A stretch of 64,000 bases of DNA from Serratia sarumanii (lineage in GTDB: Bacteria; Pseudomonadota; Gammaproteobacteria; Enterobacterales; Enterobacteriaceae). The notes below the pieces were generated by a model. The model saw only the letters and a list, made by a program, of their open reading frames with translations. It did not search any database and was not told where the DNA came from. Shown piece by piece: positions 43,143 through 51,827 of the stretch; the stretch's first letter is position 1; each line of letters begins with the position of its first letter. Made by a program: the position numbers and the translations under genes. The DNA is taken from assembly GCF_029962605.1 (NCBI RefSeq), contig NZ_CP124750.1, positions 2,666,001 to 2,730,000 on the forward strand. The letters are read 5' to 3'.

Positions 43143-44662
43143 GGTTGTTCTCCTGTCATCAATGAGCTCGCCTGCGGCCGCCACAAGGTGCGTTGCACCG
43201 CCTGCCGCCAGGCGCTGTAGTTTTCCTGCAGCTGCCGGTGGCGCTGCATATCGGGTTTAAATTCATCATGTTGGGGCAACAATGCCGCCAGTTGCCGATC
43301 GGTAGTCCCCCACAGGCTGCGCATCGCCATCAGCGCCGCCCCCAGCGCCGAGAGTTCCGCCGTGTTGCTGCGCCACACCGGGCAACCCAGCAGATCGGCC
43401 TGAAACTGCATCAGCCAGTCATTGCGGCTGGGGCCGCCATCGGCCATTAACCCCTGCAATGCAAAACCCGGCTGTTGCCGCAATACGCCGATCACATCGG
43501 CGATTTGATAAGCCACCGACTCAAATGCGGCCCGCACCAAATGTTCCCGCCGCGTGCCGCGGCTGAGGCCGCAGATCACGCCGCGCGCCTGCTCATCCCA
43601 CCAGGGTGCGCCGACCCCGGTCAGTGCCGGCACAAAATAGACGCCACCGCTGTCGGCCACGCAAACAGGCAGTTCACTTAACGGCGTCTCGCCCCCCGCC
43701 GACATGGCGGTGATATCCAGCATCCAGGCAATGGCGTCGCCGGTGTGGGGAATATTGCCCTCCAGCGCATACTGCATACGCTCGCCATCGTGCCAGGCGA
43801 CGGTCGTTGCCAGAGCGCTCGTGTCGCATTGCGCTTCGGCGATCGGCGCCATCACCGATGAACCGGTGCCATAGGTGGCCTTAACCTGCCCCGCCTGGCC
43901 GAGCGCATGGCCGTACAGCGCCGCATGCGAATCACCGACCATCGCGCCAATCGGAATGCCGTCGGCAATGCCTTCCAATCCCAACGTCGCGCCGAACACA
44001 TGGCTGGAGGGAGAGATCGTCGGCAACGCCTGGCGGGGAATGTTGAACAGCGCCAGCATCCGCTCGTCCCAATCGCCGGAGGCAAGGTTCAACAGCTGGG
44101 TGCGAGCGGCATTGGAGGTATCGCAGCCGAATGCCTGTCCTCCGCTCAACTGCCACAGCAGCCAGGCATCGATGGTGCCAAGGCAAATTTCTCCGTTCTC
44201 CGCCATCCGTTGCCCCCCTTCGCAGCGATCGAGCAACCAGCGCATTTTCGCCGCCGAGAACAGCGGTGAAAGCGGCAGGCCGGTGGCGCGACGCACCACT
44301 TCGGCCTGCCGATCGTGCCGCAGCCGTTCACAGAAATCGGCGGCACGCGCGCATTGCCAGGTTAGGGCCGGACCGATCGGCTGGCCGTCGGAACGCCGCC
44401 AACCGATGGCGGTTTCACGCTGGTTGCTGATGGCGATACCGGCAATACGGGATGCGCCGGCCAACGCAATCGCTTCCCGCAGCACCGCCAGAGAGGCTGC
44501 CAGTAAGGCCTCACCCCGCTGTTCCACCCAACCGGGCTGCGGCGTCTGCAGCGTCAACGGCCTGCTGGCTCTGGCGACGATCGCCCCCTGCGCATTCACC
44601 ACCACGGCCTTGGCGTTGCTGGTGCCTTCGTCCAACGCGACAATGCAATCCGCTTTAACCAT
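43139..44662 (-). CDS. FGGY-family carbohydrate kinase
   Basis: This 507-residue sugar kinase has the two-domain ASKHA fold. The N-terminal phosphate loop is CIVALDEGTSNAKAVV, a glycerol/xylulose-kinase-type SNQRETAIGWRR region follows, and GTGSSVMAP and GLMADGGPSRNDWLMQ form the second nucleotide site. It is closest in feel to glycerol-kinase-like members but distinct from GlpK, so the substrate is probably a three- to five-carbon polyol or ketose. It overlaps the ABC permease by 8 bp and the following dehydrogenase by 4 bp, so it is a translationally coupled operon member. Confidence 0.88.
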   Translation of the reverse strand: MVKADCIVALDEGTSNAKAVVVNAQGAIVARASRPLTLQTPQPGWVEQRGEALLAASLAVLREAIALAGASRIAGIAISNQRETAIGWRRSDGQPIGPALTWQCARAADFCERLRHDRQAEVVRRATGLPLSPLFSAAKMRWLLDRCEGGQRMAENGEICLGTIDAWLLWQLSGGQAFGCDTSNAARTQLLNLASGDWDERMLALFNIPRQALPTISPSSHVFGATLGLEGIADGIPIGAMVGDSHAALYGHALGQAGQVKATYGTGSSVMAPIAEAQCDTSALATTVAWHDGERMQYALEGNIPHTGDAIAWMLDITAMSAGGETPLSELPVCVADSGGVYFVPALTGVGAPWWDEQARGVICGLSRGTRREHLVRAAFESVAYQIADVIGVLRQQPGFALQGLMADGGPSRNDWLMQFQADLLGCPVWRSNTAELSALGAALMAMRSLWGTTDRQLAALLPQHDEFKPDMQRHRQLQENYSAWRQAVQRTLWRPQASSLMTGEQP

Positions 44663-45719
44663 GGCTCACCTCAGCCAGCGGCTGCACCGCTTTTTTCTCC
44701 TGCCGCTGCATCAAAATGACCTTGCTCTGCAAACGCTGCTGGAACTGGTCAATCACCACGGCGGTAACGATCACCAGCCCTTTAATCACCATTTGCCAGA
44801 ACTCGCTGACGCCCATCATCACCAGACCGTCCGCCAGAAAAACGATCACAAAGGCGCCGATGATCGAACCGAATACCCTGCCGCGGCCACCGCTGAGCGC
44901 CGTACCGCCCAGCACCGTCGCGCCGATGGCGTCCATCTCGAACATATTGCCGGTCATCGGGTGCGCGGTTTGCAACTGAGAAGCGATGACCAGCCCCACC
45001 AGCGCCGCACACAGCCCGGAGAAGGCATAGACGAACATTTTCACTTTGACGATCGGCACCCCCGACAGCCGCGCCGCCGGCTCATTGCCGCCAATCGCAT
45101 AGATATAACGGCCCAGCGGCGTTTTCTTGGTGAGATAGACCCCCAACAACACGATGGCCAACATCAGCCAAATCGGGTTGTAAATCCCGAGAAAGGTGCC
45201 GGATCCCAGGGCCGCGAAACCGGTGTTGCCCAGCGCTTCCATGCCCACCAGATTGGGATAGGTTTTGCCGTCCGCCGTCAGCAATGCCGCCCCACGCGCC
45301 ACGTACATTGCGCCCAGGGTACAGATGAATGGCGCAACGCCGAGCCGCGTAATCAGCGTGCCGTTGACCAACCCCAACAATACGCCCAACAGCGCCACCG
45401 CGCCGATCACTTCGAAAACGTTGAGAAACAGCCGGTTGCCATCCCACAGCGGGATACCGACGGTCAACAGCGCACCGGCGATCATCCCGCACAGGCCCGC
45501 CACCGCGCCGACCGACAAATCGATGCCGCCGGTGAGGATCACCAGCGTCATGCCAACCGCCAGCAGCCCGGTAATCGCCACGTGCTGCGTCATGATCAGC
45601 AGATTGGAGACGGTCAGAAAATTCGGCACCATGCCGCTGAAGAACAGCACCACCAGCAACAGGGCGATGAAGGTGCGCGCCTGCAGCAAATACATATACA
45701 ACCGATACTTGGTTTGCAT
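44655..45719 (-). CDS. Sugar ABC transporter permease (RbsC-type)
   Basis: This 354-residue inner-membrane protein has about nine or ten hydrophobic helices. The ribose/xylose permease family markers are seen in TGGIDLSVGAVAGL (helix 3 region), GGNEPAARLSGVPI and TVLGGTALSGGRGRV. It should form the homodimeric channel of a pentose- or polyol-type importer with the ATPase gene upstream and the binding protein further upstream. It is 10 bp downstream of the ATPase and overlaps the kinase. Confidence 0.92.
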   Translation of the reverse strand: MQTKYRLYMYLLQARTFIALLLVVLFFSGMVPNFLTVSNLLIMTQHVAITGLLAVGMTLVILTGGIDLSVGAVAGLCGMIAGALLTVGIPLWDGNRLFLNVFEVIGAVALLGVLLGLVNGTLITRLGVAPFICTLGAMYVARGAALLTADGKTYPNLVGMEALGNTGFAALGSGTFLGIYNPIWLMLAIVLLGVYLTKKTPLGRYIYAIGGNEPAARLSGVPIVKVKMFVYAFSGLCAALVGLVIASQLQTAHPMTGNMFEMDAIGATVLGGTALSGGRGRVFGSIIGAFVIVFLADGLVMMGVSEFWQMVIKGLVIVTAVVIDQFQQRLQSKVILMQRQEKKAVQPLAEVSHG

Positions 45720-45729
45720 TGCCTTATCC

Positions 45730-47229
45730 TTATGCGTGTGGGGTTGAGGCGCGGATCAGCGTTTCGCGATCGGCCCGTTCGCGCGGCAGATCGGCCGTCA
45801 GTTTCCCGTCCGCCATCACCATCACCCGGTCGGCCAGTGAGACCACCTCATCCAGCTCCGACGAAGAGAACATCACCGCCAGCCCCTGGCGTGCCATCGC
45901 GCCAATCAGGTGATAAACGTCCGTTTTGGCGCCGACGTCGATTCCGCGCGTCGGCTCATCGAGAAACACTACCTGCGGCCCGGTCAGCAGCGCCTTGCCC
46001 AACACCACTTTCTGCTGATTGCCGCCGCTCAGGCTGGTGATTGGCAGCTCCCGGTCACTCACCTTGATCGCCAGTTTTTCGATCATGCCGTCGACCAACG
46101 CACACTCCCCGGCCGCCGCCAACGGCCGCAGCGCGTTGCGCACCAGGCTGGCCAGGGTCATGTTGGCCTTGATCGACATCATCTGCACCAAACCCTCCGC
46201 CTGCCTGTCTTCCGGCACCAGCGCCATGCCCAACGCCATGCGCTGACGAAACCCCAACCGCTCCACGCTTTTGCCGTTGAGCAGAATGCGGCCTGCCGTC
46301 TGGCGCATCACGCCGTTGATCACCTTGAACAGTTCGGTGCGGCCGGCGCCCAACAGGCCATAAATGCCGATCACTTCCCCTTTGCGCAGTGAAAAACTGA
46401 CGTCGTTAAGGCAATAGCCGCCGTTTTCACGCGGCAGCGTCAACTGCTCAACCTTCAGCACTTCATCCCCTTGCTCTGCCGCGCAATAATCAAAGTGCTT
46501 GCTCTTTTCCCCGACCATCTTTTCGATGATCCACGGGATGCTGACGTTGCAGACCGGCTCGGCGGCAACAAAACGCCCATCGCGAAACACCGTGATGCGA
46601 TCGCCAATCTCCATCAGCTCTTCCAGACGGTGAGAAATGTAGATGATGGTGACGCCGCGTTTTTTCAGATCGGCGATCACCCGAAACAGCGTGCGCACTT
46701 CAGCCTGGCTCAGCGCCGACGTCGGCTCATCCATGATCAGCACCCGGGTGTCCTTCGCCAAGGCGCGAGCAATTTCCACCAGCTGCTGATGTCCGATGCC
46801 GAGACTGCCCAACGGCGTATGCGGATCGATGTCCAACTCCAGCCGCTGCAGCAAGGATTTGGCCAGCTGATATTGATAGTCCACATTGATGCGGCCACGC
46901 TGGAAGAACTCGTTGGCCATAAAAATGTTGTCCATCACCGACAGGTTGGGGAACAGGTTCAGCTCCTGGAAAATAATGCTGATCCCGAGCCGCTCCGCCT
47001 GCTGCGTGGAAGTTAGCTTCACCGCTTTACCCTCCAGCTCGATGGTGCCGGAGGACGGGGTTTCCACCCCCGCCAGCAGCTTCATCATGGTCGACTTGCC
47101 GGCGCCGTTTTCGCCGATCAGCACGTTGACCTGATTGCGAAACACTTGATAACTCACGCTATCCAACGCGGTGACGCCAGGATAGAGACGCGAAACGTTG
47201 CGCGTTTGAATAATGACCGGATCGCTCAT
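45730..47229 (-). CDS. Sugar ABC transporter ATPase (RbsA-type, two domains)
   Basis: This 499-residue protein is a tandem of two nucleotide-binding domains, as in RbsA/XylG/MglA. The first has Walker A GENGAGKST and Walker B VLIMDEPTSALS. The second has a degenerate Walker A (GLLGAGRTEL) but an intact signature LSGGNQQKVVLGKAL and Walker B VVFLDEPTRGID, the usual asymmetry of this family. I start at the ATG after a GTG; either fits. It follows the DUF2291 gene by 9 bp and precedes the permease. Confidence 0.92.
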   Translation of the reverse strand: MSDPVIIQTRNVSRLYPGVTALDSVSYQVFRNQVNVLIGENGAGKSTMMKLLAGVETPSSGTIELEGKAVKLTSTQQAERLGISIIFQELNLFPNLSVMDNIFMANEFFQRGRINVDYQYQLAKSLLQRLELDIDPHTPLGSLGIGHQQLVEIARALAKDTRVLIMDEPTSALSQAEVRTLFRVIADLKKRGVTIIYISHRLEELMEIGDRITVFRDGRFVAAEPVCNVSIPWIIEKMVGEKSKHFDYCAAEQGDEVLKVEQLTLPRENGGYCLNDVSFSLRKGEVIGIYGLLGAGRTELFKVINGVMRQTAGRILLNGKSVERLGFRQRMALGMALVPEDRQAEGLVQMMSIKANMTLASLVRNALRPLAAAGECALVDGMIEKLAIKVSDRELPITSLSGGNQQKVVLGKALLTGPQVVFLDEPTRGIDVGAKTDVYHLIGAMARQGLAVMFSSSELDEVVSLADRVMVMADGKLTADLPRERADRETLIRASTPHA

Positions 47230-47238
47230 CACGCCCCC

Positions 47239-47856
47239 TTAAGGTTGAATGCGTACCGGCGTGATCAACAGCGGCTCGGCAGGCGCCTGCCAGCTGCTGA
47301 ATACGCCGTACACGGTAATGTGGTCACCCACCTTGGGCGGGGATCCGGCCAGTTCGTCGATCGAAGCCTGATTAATCGCCCTGGCAAAATCGCCGAACAG
47401 CGCTTGGTCATTGAAATCGCTGTAGCTCAGCCCGCGATAGCTGTCGCGCAATGCCGTACCGCGATAAACCGGCCCGATCTGCACCTCCACGCTGCTGAGC
47501 GGTGCATCGGTCAGCTTGAGCGTTAATTTTCCGCTGCGCGAACGGGTGTTGACCGCCGCGACTTCACCGCTGACCTTAACGTTGAAATAACATGGAAACT
47601 CCGGTTGAGCGCGGTACCCCAGCAGACCGCAGGCGCTGTCAAAATCCTTGGCCTGGGCGATCCGGGCAAGCAGCTCGCCCAGCGGCTGCGCCGTTTTGAC
47701 CGCTTGCGGAGCGATTTGGCCGCGGTAAATTTCCGCCGCCTGCGCCACATGCGAATTCACCGGGGAGCGAAGCTCCGCCAGCTTTTTCTCCGAAACGATA
47801 CGGCAACCGCTCAACGCCAGGACGACGGTGACGGCCAGCGCAATGCGCATCGACAT
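47239..47856 (-). CDS. DUF2291 lipoprotein of a sugar ABC operon
   Basis: This 205-residue protein has a lipoprotein signal (lipobox ALSGC, Cys18) and the DUF2291 features seen in the KLAELRSPVNSHVAQAAEIY segment, GPVYRGTALRD and GDHITVYGVF. Proteins of this family recur inside RbsABC-like sugar operons and are probably periplasmic accessory lipoproteins of the importer; their biochemical role is not known. GGAGGTG before the ATG is a strong ribosome site. It sits between the binding-protein and ATPase genes. Confidence 0.8.
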   Translation of the reverse strand: MSMRIALAVTVVLALSGCRIVSEKKLAELRSPVNSHVAQAAEIYRGQIAPQAVKTAQPLGELLARIAQAKDFDSACGLLGYRAQPEFPCYFNVKVSGEVAAVNTRSRSGKLTLKLTDAPLSSVEVQIGPVYRGTALRDSYRGLSYSDFNDQALFGDFARAINQASIDELAGSPPKVGDHITVYGVFSSWQAPAEPLLITPVRIQP

Positions 47857-47920
47857 AACAACACCTCCGGTCGCACCCCGCCGCCGGGACGGGGTGGTGA
47901 AAGACGCCGCTCAGCGCGGA

Positions 47921-48853
47921 TTACGGTTTGAAGTTGAAGTCACTGACCCGTTGCGCATTGTCTTTGCCGATCAGGATGCCGCGGAACATCACGCGCTCCT
48001 TGCCGGTATAGCTGCCGGATTGGAAATAACCGTCGAGGATTTCAACGCCCTGCGCGGCGATCGCCTGCGCCTGCAACATCACGCTGGCGTAGAGGCTGCC
48101 GTTGAGAATGGCGTCGCGTTCATCGTTGCTGCCGTCGATGCCCACCACGGTGACATCATGCCGGCCGGCGGCCTTCAGCGCCGCCACTGCGCCCAGCGCC
48201 ACCGGGCCGTTGCCGCAGATCACGCCTTTGATGTCCGGATGCGCCTGCAGAATGCTGTCCATGATGCGTTTCCCCTCCAGCAGATTGCCCTTGGCATCCT
48301 GCCGCGCCACGCTGACCATCTCAGGGTATTGGTCGATCACGTTGTGGAACGACTGCGAGCGCGTAACGCAGTTATTGTCCGCCAGGTTGCAGGTCAGCTC
48401 GGCGTATTTGCCGGTTTCCCCCATTTTTTCTACAAACTGGTTGGCGACGTCCGAGCCGGCCTGGAAGTTGTTATGGGTGATCTGCGCCAACGCCACGCCA
48501 TCGACCGGGATCTCGCGGTTGATCAGTACCACCGGAATACCGGCGTTTTTCGCCTGCTGCACGGCGGCGACGCTGGCCTGGGAATCGGCGTTATCCAAAA
48601 TGATGCCCTGTACTTTGCGGCCGATAACCAGGCTGATCAGCTCCCCCTGGCGCTTAACGTCTTCGCCGTGCGACAACACCAGCGTCTGGTAACCGAGCGA
48701 CTTGGCCTTGCTCTCGGCCCCCTTGGCCTCTGCGGAGTAATAAGGGTTATCCAGCGAATTGACGAGAATGGCGATCGTGCCCTTTTCCGCCGCCATGGCA
48801 GAGGTGCAGGCAAAACCGGTGAGCAGGGTAAGGTAAGTGGCTATTTTTCTCAT
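47921..48853 (-). CDS. Periplasmic sugar-binding protein (RbsB-type)
   Basis: This 310-residue precursor has a signal peptide (MRKIATYLTLLTGFACTSAMA) and the type I periplasmic-binding fold: GTIAILVNSLDNPYYSAEAKG at the start, GIILDNADSQASVAAVQQAK, VICGNGPVALGAVAALK and VVGIDGSNDERDAI. These are pentose/ribose-binding-protein motifs. It captures the operon's substrate for the permease/ATPase. The specificity-determining aromatic residues cannot be assigned by eye. Confidence 0.92.
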   Translation of the reverse strand: MRKIATYLTLLTGFACTSAMAAEKGTIAILVNSLDNPYYSAEAKGAESKAKSLGYQTLVLSHGEDVKRQGELISLVIGRKVQGIILDNADSQASVAAVQQAKNAGIPVVLINREIPVDGVALAQITHNNFQAGSDVANQFVEKMGETGKYAELTCNLADNNCVTRSQSFHNVIDQYPEMVSVARQDAKGNLLEGKRIMDSILQAHPDIKGVICGNGPVALGAVAALKAAGRHDVTVVGIDGSNDERDAILNGSLYASVMLQAQAIAAQGVEILDGYFQSGSYTGKERVMFRGILIGKDNAQRVSDFNFKP

Positions 48854-48916
48854 GATGGTGTTCTCTTATCGTTGTGTTGAACATCGTCTGGTGTTGGCGA
48901 TCGCTGCGGTTGCCGC

Positions 48917-49717
48917 TTACCAAATGGTAAAACCGCCGTCGATCATCAGGTCCGCGCCGGTGATCATGTCGCTGCCGTTGCTGGCAAAAAATAGGATCGC
49001 CGCCGCAATTTCGTCGGTATAAGCAAAACGCCCCAGCGGGATCAGTTTTTTCATTGCCTCGCCCTTCTCGCCGCGCCAGGCTTTCTCTCCCATAGGCGTC
49101 AGCACCACGGTGGGCGATAACGTGTTGACGGTGATGCCGTGCGGCGCCCACTCTTTGGCCATCACCTTGGTCATGCCCAGCAGCCCCGCCTTGGCGGAGG
49201 TGTAAGCGCAGTGATCGTCAATGGCGATGGAGGCCGCCTGCGACGCGATGTTGATGATTTTCCCGCCGTGGCCGGCGGCTATCGCGCGGCGCGCCAGTTC
49301 TTGCGAGCACAGGAAGGGCCCGGTGAGGTTGACCGCCAAGTGGCGCTGCCACTCCTCGAGCGTCACTTCCGTCGCCGGCTGCAAATTGACGTAGCCGGCG
49401 CAGTTGACCAAGATATCGAGCCGGCCAAAGCGCCGCTGAGCCGCGTTGAAGGCGGCAGCCACCGAGCCGGGTTCGGTCACGTCGCACACCTGGCAGAACA
49501 CCTGTTCTTCACCCAACTCCCGCAGCGCCGCCGCGGCCTTGTCCTGTTCAAAGGCCGGATACATCAATACCAGGCGCGCGCCCTTCTCCAGCAGCAGGCG
49601 ATTGGCGGCCATCGCGATGCCGCCCAGACCGCCGGTGATCACCGCTACCTTCCCTGCCAGCGACATCTGGCTATCGACACCGTAGCGTAAATTAACGTCG
49701 TATTCGTTCCGCTCCAT
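48917..49717 (-). CDS. Second short-chain dehydrogenase of the sugar operon
   Basis: This 266-residue SDR has an N-terminal extension of about 18 residues before MSLAGKVAVITGG. Its nucleotide motif is TGGLGGIA, slightly unusual in having Ala in place of the final Gly; NCAG takes the place of NAAG; and SQAASI plus YTSAK supply Ser/Tyr/Lys. SPTVVLTPMG and LMIDGGFTIW complete the fold. It differs from the first SDR, so the pathway probably has two oxidation steps or two alternative substrates. It follows the transketolase genes by 10 bp. Confidence 0.87.
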   Translation of the reverse strand: MERNEYDVNLRYGVDSQMSLAGKVAVITGGLGGIAMAANRLLLEKGARLVLMYPAFEQDKAAAALRELGEEQVFCQVCDVTEPGSVAAAFNAAQRRFGRLDILVNCAGYVNLQPATEVTLEEWQRHLAVNLTGPFLCSQELARRAIAAGHGGKIINIASQAASIAIDDHCAYTSAKAGLLGMTKVMAKEWAPHGITVNTLSPTVVLTPMGEKAWRGEKGEAMKKLIPLGRFAYTDEIAAAILFFASNGSDMITGADLMIDGGFTIW

Positions 49718-49727
49718 CGCATTCCCC

Positions 49728-50633
49728 CTATGGCGTTAACTGAGCATGCAACCCTGCGGCGTCGATGGCGTATTGCCGCCGCAGCGCCGCCCGGCTGCTG
49801 CTGTGGGTAAATTCATAAGCCGGCACGCCCAGCGCGGTAAACGGCCGCGGCAGCTGATGCCGCAGCAACAGCTCACCGATGATGGTGCCCAGGCCACCGC
49901 TGAGGGCGTGCTCCTCCATGGTCAGCACCCGGCGGTGCGAACGCATCAACGCCACTACCGCCGCCTCATTGAGTGGCCAGAGCGAAGGCAGCGAGACGAT
50001 GGTCGGGTTATCGCCCAATTCCAGCACCTTCATCGCCTCGTGCGCCACCGTCCCCAGGCAAAACACCAGGCTGTCAGATCCTTGATGCAGCACCTCCGGC
50101 TCTCCGGGGCGGAAGTGATAGCTCGCGTTCAGCACCGGCAGCTTGTCGCTGTCCATACGGATATAGGCCGGGCCGGGTTGCGCGATGACATAACGGACAA
50201 TCTCTGCCGCTTGTCGCGCATCCGCCGGCGCATAGACGCTGAGATTACCCAGCGTGCGGGCGATGGCGATATCGTTCATGCAGTGGTGCGTCGCCCCCAG
50301 CGGCCCATAGCCGAATCCGGCATTCAGGCCGAGCATTTTCACGTTGGTTTCCGTGTAGCAAACATCGTTTTTCATCTGCTCGTTAGAACGGGCGAACAGG
50401 AAAGGCGCGGCGTTGGCGGTAAAGACCGTGCGGCCGCTGAGCGCCATGCCGGCGGCCATGCCCACCATATTTTGTTCGGCGATGCCGACGTTCACCACAC
50501 GCTCCGGATAAGCCTGCTCAAAGGGCGCGATTTTCGACGTGGACGTGGAGTCCGCCACCATCACGCTCAGATCTGCCCCCGCCAGCTGCTCTTCGATCAA
50601 CGCCGTCACCACGGCATCGCGTAAATCCTGCAT
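49728..50633 (-). CDS. Transketolase-like, C-terminal subunit
   Basis: This 301-residue protein holds the pyrimidine-binding and C-terminal domains of a split transketolase. The TPP-activating glutamate lies in RVVNVGIAEQNMVGMAAGMA, and the segments NAAPFLFARSNEQMKND and HHCMNDIAIARTLGN are intact. I start at the ATG preceded by GGAGGGG with 5-base spacing. The N-terminal subunit is encoded just upstream with about two bases between. Split transketolases of this kind cleave special ketose phosphates, for example apulose 4-phosphate in apiose pathways; here the substrate is undetermined. Confidence 0.9.
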   Translation of the reverse strand: MQDLRDAVVTALIEEQLAGADLSVMVADSTSTSKIAPFEQAYPERVVNVGIAEQNMVGMAAGMALSGRTVFTANAAPFLFARSNEQMKNDVCYTETNVKMLGLNAGFGYGPLGATHHCMNDIAIARTLGNLSVYAPADARQAAEIVRYVIAQPGPAYIRMDSDKLPVLNASYHFRPGEPEVLHQGSDSLVFCLGTVAHEAMKVLELGDNPTIVSLPSLWPLNEAAVVALMRSHRRVLTMEEHALSGGLGTIIGELLLRHQLPRPFTALGVPAYEFTHSSSRAALRRQYAIDAAGLHAQLTP

Positions 50634-50635
50634 GT

Positions 50636-51439
50636 TCACCCCTCCAGTTCCGCCAGCGCCTGCGCCAGCTGTTGTTCGTCCGGTACCGCGTGATGCCAGG
50701 CGGCAACGTTAGCCATAAACGACACGCCGTGCCCCTTTTCGGTATTGGCCAAAATCACCCGCGGCTTGTCCTGGCTCGGGCGTTGGATCGCCGCCACCAG
50801 CGCCGCCGGATCGTGCCCGTCGCACTCCAGGGTTTCGAAACCGAAAGCGCGCCATTTTTCCGCCAGCGGCTCCAGCGGCATGATGGCCTCTGTCTTGCCC
50901 GCCAGCTGCAGCCGGTTGCGATCGACGATGGCAATCAGGTTATCCAGCTTGAATTTGCTGGCCGCCATCGCCGCCTCCCAGTTTGATCCCTCCGCCAGCT
51001 CGCCGTCGCCCAGCAGCACGAAAGCGCGGCGATGTGCGCGCCCGGCCAGTTTGTTGCCCAGCGCCAGCCCCACGGCGATAGGCAGGCCATGCCCCAAACC
51101 GCCGGAGTTGATCTCCACCAGCTCCGGCAGCTTCTGCCGCACCGGATGCCCGGCCAGCAAGGTGTCGTCGCCCATGAACTGATCGAGCACCGCCGGATCG
51201 AGCAGGCCCATCGCCGCGCAGCTGCAGTAAAAACCGCCGGCGCCGTGCCCTTTAGACAAAATGAACCGATCCTGATCGGGCCGGGCATTGCCGCGATCCA
51301 TCACCGCCATATACAAGGTGCAGATGATGTCGATTTCCGACAGATCGGCGCCGGTATGGCCCTTGCCTGCCTTATGGTTCATGGTCACCACATATCGGCG
51401 CGCCAGGCGCGCCGTGTTTTTAATCGCCTGGAAGTCCAT
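50636..51439 (-). CDS. Transketolase-like, N-terminal (TPP-binding) subunit
   Basis: This 267-residue protein is the N-terminal thiamine-diphosphate domain of a two-subunit transketolase: SKGHGAGGFY, EINSGGLGHGLPIAVGLALG and the GDG..N motif (GDGELAEGSNWEAAM to IVDRN). I start at MDFQAIKNTARLARR because GAGGTGA is correctly placed; the longer open frame runs into the control region. It is the first gene of the leftward operon, divergent from the DeoR gene. With the following gene it should transfer a two-carbon unit from a ketose phosphate. Confidence 0.9.
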   Translation of the reverse strand: MDFQAIKNTARLARRYVVTMNHKAGKGHTGADLSEIDIICTLYMAVMDRGNARPDQDRFILSKGHGAGGFYCSCAAMGLLDPAVLDQFMGDDTLLAGHPVRQKLPELVEINSGGLGHGLPIAVGLALGNKLAGRAHRRAFVLLGDGELAEGSNWEAAMAASKFKLDNLIAIVDRNRLQLAGKTEAIMPLEPLAEKWRAFGFETLECDGHDPAALVAAIQRPSQDKPRVILANTEKGHGVSFMANVAAWHHAVPDEQQLAQALAELEG

Positions 51440-51827
51440 CGTCACCTCTGCTTGAGCACATTGATTATCGTTATCGCCTCTAAAACGATCCGCTAACCCG
51501 CCATTGATTTTCGAATGGAAATCATATTCAGCAAAAACGATAATTAATGTGGGCAAGATCAAATTTCAAGCAAAAGCACGCAGCAGGCGGAATCACAATT
51601 CATAAAAAGCAATGAATAACAATGAAATAAAAGCATTAAAACAACTTAAAATTCGTTTTACCCGGTGACTTTCGCTGACACCATAGACTTTCGAATAAAA
51701 ATCAATAGGGATTGACCGGGTTTATCCATAGCTTTATCAATAATCGCGAGCTAAAATTCAGCGCATCAATAAGGAGTTGCCGTGGCAAACCGCCCGGCGG
51801 GAACTGACAGGTGCAGGAGTCTTTCGA
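51440..51827. promoter_or_regulatory. Divergent control region with two candidate DeoR operators
   Basis: This 388-bp AT-rich gap separates the DeoR gene from the operon. TGATTTTCGAATGGAAATCA at 51505-51524 has 6-bp inverted arms (TGATTT/AAATCA). A relative at 51685-51704 (AGACTTTCGAATAAAAATCA) agrees at 16 of 20 positions. They are 180 bp apart, about 17 helical turns, compatible with a repression loop. AAGGAG at 51771-51776 and CAGGAG near 51815 are two candidate ribosome sites for the regulator. Confidence 0.6.

Noticed and set aside
43875..46040. 721-codon open frame antisense to the kinase, permease and ATPase genes
   Set aside because: It crosses three well-supported genes and their boundaries, and the translation is low in hydrophobic order and lacks motifs.
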